Below, one piece after another: positions 52,101 through 61,100 of a stretch of 64,000 nt of DNA; the first letter of the stretch is position 1, and every line of letters begins with the position of its first letter. The notes under the pieces were generated by a model. That model did not search any database, was not told the DNA's origin, and saw only the letters and a list, made by a program, of their open reading frames with translations. The position numbers were made by a program, and so were the translations under genes. Source of the stretch: Strix aluco (lineage: Eukaryota > Chordata > Aves > Strigiformes > Strigidae); the NCBI RefSeq assembly GCF_031877795.1, contig NC_133932.1, forward strand, positions 80,093,937 to 80,157,936, written 5' to 3'.

Positions 52101-55100
52101 CATTCTTTATGTGCACAGAGGGTACCTAGCAGTATGATTATAATAGCTTTATGAGAAAGAGTTTAGATGAGTTGAACAATAAAAAGCAAGTTATTAAGCT
52201 CATCCTCCAGTGACTACTGATAATAGTATATTTGAACCATATTGACTTTTTTATTGCTGTCTTTCACATCACAATTTGAGTTACAGCTTTCTCATTTTGA
52301 GCCAAGGAAAACCCACCAAATATGAGTTGGTATAAGTACAGCTCCTCTTGATCCTCTATTGCTCTTTCATCATGTGGTCCAGAAGTGATTCACAGTGACA
52401 AAAATAAAGAATATTTAAAGGGGGTGGATAGAAAAAGGGTATTTAGCTGTGATGAATTGTGTAATGTTTTTGAACAAAGCTTGGAAATCATATTGTTTGC
52501 ACTTAACAAGTCGTCTCTTTGATCGCCTGGAAAGCTTGAATATTTGTTTAAAGTAAACTGATTTTATATCTTATTTCTGACATGATGTAAAAAATGTGGA
52601 GTTTACTAGGAAGATCTATTCTAAATCAGTTTCTTTTGGGGAGTGTAAGGATTTATATTATTAAATAACTGCTTTATTATCCATGAGTACTAAAGTTGGC
52701 TTAGTGGGATTGTACTCCGTTTGTTTAGTTAACTTTCACATTTAAGATTACTCCAGTTTTTATTAAAGTCTCATCCAGATTTGCTAAACCGTGTACAATT
52801 ATGTTTTGAAAAAAATATTTATGTAGGCAACTAGAGTATTTGTTTTGTCATTTATTGGGAGAATCAGACTTAGGTTAATATGGTTTAGGGTTTCTTAAAA
52901 CAGAGATTAGTTTGCCTCTGGGAGTATTTTATGATAGCCTAGTAATTAGAAACGAAAATTTTGACTGTCTGTGAATACTTAACATTTCCAAAGGACTCAA
53001 TCTGTAAATATCTTTTTCTAATCGCAGCTAATTTTAAAGTGGTCATTCTTTGCATATTTTCCTTGCCTTGGGCCAAAACATCAAGTTGTATTCTTGGCTA
53101 CCTGTGCTGTAGTGTTGAGTAGCATGGAGTTAGTAACATTGACTTAAAATGTACAAATATGGAATTTATTTAGGTAATAATTTAGATTATCAAACAACTT
53201 TTTTTATAATATACATGCTATTTTCCAGGAAAAAAAAAAAGAGGAAGGATTGAGAGTGGTAAAAAAAAATATGCTGATAATATTACTTCAACAAAACCTA
53301 GCATAAATTTGAAACCTGGGTTTACTAGGGTAACACAGAACAAAATATTTGTTTTGTAAACAAAATATTTATGACACTGCATTGCTCTTCTTTTTGTCTT
53401 AATTACTGCATTCTTCAATTAGAGTGCATTGGATATGGTATTAAAATACATATTTCACATTATTTAATGCATTTTTAAAAATACAGTGGTTGAGTGATAC
53501 CAATATTTTAATTTTACAGATCACTGACCAGAGTGCTTGTAGACAAGAAAATGCGAAATGAAATAGAAGAAAATCAGAAGGTTTGCTTTTATTTCTTCAA
53601 GTGGACATTTGCATTACTATCATATTCCTGCTTTTGGAGATTTTTATTAGTGTAGCAGTTTTCATGTGGTTTCTGTCAGAGAAAAAGAGCTAATTGTTCT
53701 AAACACCTTTACTAAGTAAAGAACACTGAAATACTCAATTCAAATTTTTCACTTTCTGCTGTTCTTGGTACATTTTCCCTTCCCTCTTTTGATTTTACAG
53801 AATTAGGCAAGGACAAACAATGTTTACAGAGTGTTGTGTTAAGTTATAAATTGTGTGCTGTATCAGTTAATTTTTGTGGAGCTTTGGTGTTGAACCTAGG
53901 CCTGCTGGCTATATTATGGTGAGCACATGCTAGCTTTGAGCTTTCCACACTCTCAGAATCACGCATGCAACTGTTCTGCAAGGTATTTTGAACATTGTCT
54001 ATGGTAGATGGGGGTTTTATTTTCATCCTTGATGCACTGCATCTTTTGTGCTTTGTATCCCATGACAAGTCATTGTTCATGTGACTTTGACTGATTGGAG
54101 ATATATCCTGAGATGCCATTTTGCATTTTTTGAGTTCGTGACACCTGTTGTATTTTCTGTCTCAGTTCAGAGTTTGGATTTTTTTCTTTCAAGTTGAGTG
54201 TTAAAATTATATGTTAGCCACCATTCTTTCAGGACTGGTCACATGAAATGACATCCATAGCACTGTCCTTAGTCTTGATCTTCAGAACATATATTTTCAT
54301 ATGGTGTTAAGACTGATGAACCACTGTAGGGAAAGGGATTTATTTCTTACTTATGGCACTCCTGTACTTTTTCAATATTTCCATGTATCACTTTGCTTTG
54401 TATCTATTCAGGCCTTTTCCTCTTGTCTTGCCAAGACTTATATGTCCAGGGCAATGCCTTTCCAGTTTCTTCCACCCTCCAAAACAGCAAAAGTGAACAA
54501 TGTCCCAGTTGCACTGATGCAGCCTTCTCATAAAGAGCTTGTCATCTCCATTGTAGCAAAAATTCCATATAAATGTGTTAGAGCTCTCCACCATGCAAAA
54601 CTAACGTAAGGCTTTCCAGTCTTTGAGTATTTCCTGCCCAAACAGTGACAGGCTCAAGTGTTATGTTCTTGTGAATGTTTATGCAAACAATTGTATAGGG
54701 CTTTTTTTTGTCCATAGGTGATTGCGTGTGAGACTGGTCCATTGAGAATACATTTCATATATATCCCGGCAGTTCACCTTCTTGAGTCTTTCAGCCTTCT
54801 TGTGTGCAGGGTGCATGTTTGATTCTTGGGTTTTCAGCAGAGATCTTAGAGTGGGCTCAATGTTATGCAGGCATCTTGTTTCTTACACTAGTGAGAAGTC
54901 CCATAGTTTTTGCTCAAGGGATCAAATCAGTATCTGCACCCTGCTTCATTGCTTTCTGTATACAGCTGAGATACGCGTTTTCCTATATCTCTGTTGTTAA
55001 GATTATAGTCAGGATAAAGCAAAACAAAGCCCTGATGATTATAGTTTCTTCAGAGTACAAGTGTTGATGTCAGGACTTTCCTTGATTCTCGATGAAGTCT

Positions 55101-58100
55101 TTACATTATCTTTCTCAAATAGCAGCTCAGTTAACAGAAAAATCAAAAATAACTGCTTAATCTAAAACTACTCCTCTACCCCAAAGTCCAAAAAAGTAAA
55201 GGTGTATCAGGAGTTTAAATAGCTATTATTACTAAATATAAGGATTAGAAAAAGTAACTAAGATTTGGTTTGAAATTAAGATGTCTGCATTTAGACACAT
55301 CCGTATGGTATCTAAACTCCTGTTATGACAATGAAGATGTAGTCAATGGACATCAAAACCAATTTAGCTCACTCAGTGGTTGTTTTGAGAGGCATGACTG
55401 AGTTGCCTAAACCTGAATTTTTTATGTCATTTGAGATACCACAGGCTATCCAAGATAGCCACTAGTAGATCTGGCAGATGTCTCTACTGGGACATCCATT
55501 CCCTTCTACTTGACTTGTACTTTCCAGTCCAAGGTGCCTTATCCTGAAACAAATGACATTGGATACCTATGTGGTTGGTCAGCTGGATCCACTCCTATGA
55601 TTCCATGACTTTATTAAATACATTAACTATAAGGTACCTATCACACTGAGTTTAAATTTCATACTACATCCTACCTGTAGTCTAAAGGCTGTAGGCTTTA
55701 GTCAGCTAAAAGCTAAAGTCTGTTGAATACAAGTAGGGAAACTTCCTGAACGCTGCTACTAGAGCACAATAAATTGGCATGTGCGTTCTTGAACTGCAGT
55801 ACATCCATCTAACAGCAGGAGAGATATGATCTCATGCTGTGTGTAACTGGATGATTCCCTCTCAAGATAATGAAAGTTGAATAGGAAATGCAACGGGAGG
55901 AAATAAAGGTATTAAAAGTTGAAAGGCATGTGATGATTTAGATGTGTAATGAATTGATACCTAACTAAGAAATAGACAAAGAACTGCTATAGATAAAAGA
56001 AAAAATAAAATCTCATTAAACACAACTCGCAACTTCCAGTGCAATAATTTGCTGCCAGTTTAACAAGAAAATACTATGAGTATTATCAGCATTAAATTCT
56101 AGTCTTGGATGCCTAAATACTACTTCCATCAAAGTTGTTACGGCAAAGGGATGCTTTTCTGAACAATCAAAATTGTATAACAAGTCTCAGCTCTGATTCA
56201 ACTCAGTTCTTTTCCTACTGCAGCACTGAAGGATTTTGAAGACTTCTATACTCCCATTTCAATACCCAATGGCTGATAATTTTTTCATTGTTCTTGCATT
56301 CATTTTAGTTAGTATTAGGATTTTTATAACCTATATCAGCCCATTGCAGTCTTTCTTGGTATCTGTGTTTACATGAGTATCTGGGCTTATAGAAATGACC
56401 AATAAGCTTTCAATAGTGGTAAGAGGTCTTATTCTAAATGCTGATTTCAGTGCTTCAAGGAGAGGGCCTGTTCTAGCTGATCTCACAAGATCTGTGCAAG
56501 AGCCCTGAAGGATGCTGGTAAGATTTCTTGACACTGTAATCCTCTTCATATTTATTGTTTACTCCTTGAGTCCAGTAGCATCAAGAGAGTTATTTCTGCA
56601 GGCACAGTACTTCGTGGCACAATGCTGGTATTAAAACTGTAATCCAAGTTGGATTTGCTAACTATAGAAAAATTTCAGGTATACCTAGGACTTTGAGTGC
56701 TTCTCAGCCTGGTTCAGAGGATTCTCATCACTGTGTGCCTGGCTGTTTAATTTTGTCCCATCTGCCTGTTTTGGTTGTGTCTCAGGATCAAACTCTGTAG
56801 GTAAAATGATCAGAAATTTCAGCTGCTGCAAGGGCAGTTGGCATCGTCAGGCATCTGTGAATTTTGGCTGGTTAGAAAGGATGTGTGGAGTGAGACCTTG
56901 GAGGGCATGTAATTCTGTGTGAAGCTCTGGTAGGAAAAATGTAAATGTCAGACACCAGCCGCTACTTCTAGGTTTTGTTTTAATGGTTGCATGAGGTTTA
57001 ACAACAATAAATACGAAATCCTGCACTTGGGCTGGAGTAATCCAAAGCAGCAGTTAGTTGTAAAGAAGGTAGAAGTTCTTCCTCTTCTGTACCAAGTTTT
57101 GGGGACATAAAAAAAAAAAAATCTGTAATTTAGATGAGTATATTATTGGGAATAAAGTGATTTTTATAAATTAGAAAACAAATTACATTATCTCTTTCTT
57201 TTTTTCCTTATCTTACCATAGGAAATTTACTGCCATGCATTTATGCTCCTCATTTTTGAAAGCTCACTGGCATCCATTTTTTACGTGCCTACTAAAATTT
57301 TCAGGAAAGATAATAGCTAACTAAATTAAAAAAAAAAAAAAAAAAAAAAAAGGTACTTCTGGTTATTTCTTAGCGTTAGTGGGATGCAGCCCCTCCCAAA
57401 TCCACAATGTTCTTCACATTGTATCTGAGTTTGAATATATGTGTTTAGATACTTCATAACAAGCATAAGTAATTATATTACTCTTTTGTAAATCTGCATA
57501 CAAAAAAGCAATGAAAGCACTACAAAGTTCCGGTTACACCATTAGAATAAATAAAATTTATAAATTTCAAAAGCTGTTCTTCAAAGTCAAGGACAGGTTT
57601 TGGATTTTCATAGAAATTCTTTCTGTGTTAGGCTCAGGCTTATCACAGGTGCATTTTTCCTTCACAGAGAGCCTTGCCTTTCATATGCTGATGTTAGGTG
57701 CCATTACATATTTCTATTCTGCTTTGGGTTGTGAAAATGTTTATATATACTGAGGAATATGGTATCTCTTCATTGAATGATGAGTGATGGATACTGTGCT
57801 GGGGCACATAGAAAATAAGGAGGTGATTGGTGACAGCCAGTATGGCTTCACTAAGGGCAAATCATGCCTGACAAATTTGATGGCCTTCTACGACGGGGTT
57901 ACAGTGCTGGTGGATAAATGAAGAGCAACTGGCGTCATCTAGCTGGACTTGTGCAAAGCATTTGACACTGTCCTGCACAACATCCTTATCTCTAAATTGG
58001 AGAGACATGGATTTGATGGATGGGCCATTTGGTGGGTAAGGAATTGGCTGGATGGTCGCACTCAAAGAATTGTGATCAATGGCTGAATGTCCGAGTGGAG

Positions 58101-61100
58101 AGCAGTGACAAGTGGTGTTCCTCAGGGGTTGGTATTCGGACCGGTGCTGTTTAACATCTTTGTTGGAGACCTGGACAGGGGGTTTGAGTGCACCCTCAGC
58201 AAGTTTGCCGATGACACCAAGCTGTGTGCTGCGGTCAACACGCTGGAGGGAAGGGATGTGCCATCCAGAGGGACCTGGACAGGCTGGAGAGGTGGGCCTA
58301 TGCAGACCTCATGAAGTTCAACAAGACCAAGTGCAAGGTCCTGCACATGGGTCAGGGCAATTCCAAGCACAAAGACAGGCTGGGCAAAGAGTGGATTGGG
58401 AGCAGCCCTGCAGAGAAGGACTTAGGGGTATTAGTGGATGAAAAACTGACTATGATCCAGCACTGTGCGCTCGCAGGCCAGGAAGCCAACTGTATCCTGG
58501 GATGCATCACAAGAAGTGTGGCCAGCAGGCTGAGGGAGGTGATTCTCCCCCTCTACTCTGCTCTTGTGAGACCCCACCTGGAGTGCTGTGTCCGGCTCTG
58601 GAGCCCCCAGTGTAAGAAGGACATGGACCTGTTGGAGCAGGTCCAGAGGAGACCATGAAGATGATCAGGAGTCTGGAGCACCTCCCTTATGAGGACAGGC
58701 TGAGAGAGTTGGGGTTGTTCAGCCTGGAGAAGAGAAGGCTCCAGGGAGACCTTATAGCGGCCTTCCAGTACTTAAAGAGGGCCTACAGGAAAGATGAGGA
58801 GGGACTCTTTATCAGGGAGTTTAGTGATAGGATGAGGGGTAATGGTTTTAAACTGAAAGGGAGAAGATTTGGATTAGCTATAAGGAAGAAATTCTTTACT
58901 GTGAGGGCAGTGAGACACTGAACAGGTTGCCCAGAGAAGTTGTGGATGTCCCCTCCCTAGAAGTGTTCAAGGCCAGGTTGGACGGGGCTTTGAGCAACCT
59001 GGTCTAGTGGAAAGTGTCCCTGCCCATGGCAGGAGGGTTGGAACTAGATGATCTTTAAGGTCCCTTCCAACCCAAACCATTCTGTGATTCTATGAATATG
59101 CACATACATTGGATTACAAGGAGCTTTAAGTAAACTGTTGTCTGATTTATGTGGGGTTGCACTTGTAATGCCACAAACCAGTTAGCTTTGAGTTTACTTA
59201 CATTTAACTGTGTGAAAGTAACCACACTACTTTGAAGAAATAGTATCGCTTTAAATGTTTTCCTGTTTTTTCTCTCATTTGTTCAGTTACAGACTTATAA
59301 GTGGAGTAATATACACAGCTTGAGTTGCTTTCTCTAAGTGTGCTTTTGTTTAAAGTGTGGTTTTTGTTCACACTTACTTTGTTCAGCAATTGGAAGCTAA
59401 ATGGGGGAAAAATATATTCTCAGCTTGCTTTTTTCTGCATATTTTTTGTGCTTTCCATTCTTCTGTTGGGAATTAAGACATGTCTGGAAATCTGACTGCT
59501 CCTCATGGGGTGAGTTGGAATAAACTACTGCTGTTGCTCCTGTTACTTATCTTGCTACTGCTACCATAGACTGAACAGTGTGGTGCCTCACAGCTCTCTA
59601 AAATAAAATAAGGCATACTTCACTGCCTAAATACTTCCTTCCTCTTATATTCGTTTAGTGGATTTTTTTTCTTCTTTGCAAAGCAAATGCTATCCCTTTC
59701 TGATCTCTGTTTTTTCCAAGGTCCCTTTGTTAGATGAGATTGTATGTTTCTAGTCTGTCTTTCCTAATTCCTGTAACAATTGCGACTACACGTGTATTGG
59801 AATTAGAAAATATGTTAAGTTATTGAGAGAGGTAGTTTCGAGTGGATGTCTGTAGGATACATGTAAGGTCTCCCTTTGTTGAATAGATATGTAGGAGTCA
59901 TTTTTCAAAAACGTACAAGCCATATTTCTGTATGTGTGTGTGTTTTCACTTTCTGTTGGCAGACACTGAGAAGGTGTCTTTGTCTCTACGTTGTACAGGT
60001 AGGGACACTGTAGGTGGTTTGGAGAGAATTATCAGATATTTTCATTTGTATTTGTATATTGAATGTGTGTTAAATAGCAGCCATAAAAGTATGTTGTCAA
60101 TATGTTTACCAACAGCACTCAGCTAATAGAAGAAATGTGGAAGAGATTTGATGTGTCTGCTACTTTAAGTTTTTTCATATATGTATATATTTATGTGTAT
60201 ATATATTTATATATGTGTGTTAGTGTTGACACATATGTAAATAAGTTAGCTTTTTACTTTTTAGCATTTTCATGAAATTCTTGGAATCCAACCTGGAGAA
60301 GCACGTTTATTTCTAAATGGCATTCATATTGACCTGGATTTTCATGATCCTTTTAGGTAAGATGGTACGTTTTGTTTGACGATTACAGAATTACTAATAA
60401 TACTGGAGAAGTTGTACTCATGGTGATGGATAATCTCATCTGTTGCATCTTGGGAGCCAGGAAATGCTCCAATAGAGGGAATACTGGTTTACAGTGGTTT
60501 TGCTTTGAAAATGAACATTGTATAAGTAGTTGAAAACAGCATTTTCTTTTGTAATATGTTTCCTAATTTGCTTACAATTTTACAACTTACCATGTAAAAT
60601 TAATTTGGAAATGGAAGGAATCCAACATGTATGTATAAAAAGGTGGGAAAAGCACTTTATAAAAAGTAAGTTAAGTGCTTTCACATTCCTATTTCTTTAA
60701 AATTACAAAAAAATTGCAGGCATTAAATTTAGATACACAACACCTTGGGTTATTTTTGGCATGCTTGTGAGTCTGTGTCTGGCCACATTTTATAATAAGT
60801 TCTGTTAATGCAGAACTAATGTGGTTTTTTGGTATAAGAAATCTTTTTCCAGTTTGTGTAATTATAGTATAATTATTTTGGTTATGACTTGACTCTTTTA
60901 TGCAAGCACTCATAAACTGTAAGCATTTTCCCTTGTATTTGTATGTTGTCAACAGCAGGACACAGATGATTACTTCAGTCTTTGGTGGCCTGCAAACTCT
61001 CAGTAGATCTACTGATGCCAGGGTTGAGGTTTTCTTCATGTTTCTATGATTTGTCAGAGTCTACAATTTTTTATTTTCTATTTTTTAACTCAAAATATCA

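Larger units (their letters stand above)
53581..60264 (+). other. UGGT2: UGGT2 intron 10
   Basis: 6.7 kb. Contains a CR1 scrap at about 56985-57060, an A24 run at 57328-57351, the longest CR1 in the window (57781-59096) and a TA-rich microsatellite just before exon 11. The segments 53840-55070 and 55290-55620 are not plain AT-rich intron and may be old retroposed or LTR-derived sequence, but I could not identify them. Confidence 0.85.

Noticed and set aside
58087-58921. Chain of open frames with reverse-transcriptase similarity, as a possible gene
   Set aside because: They are broken pieces of a CR1 LINE with stops and a frame change.
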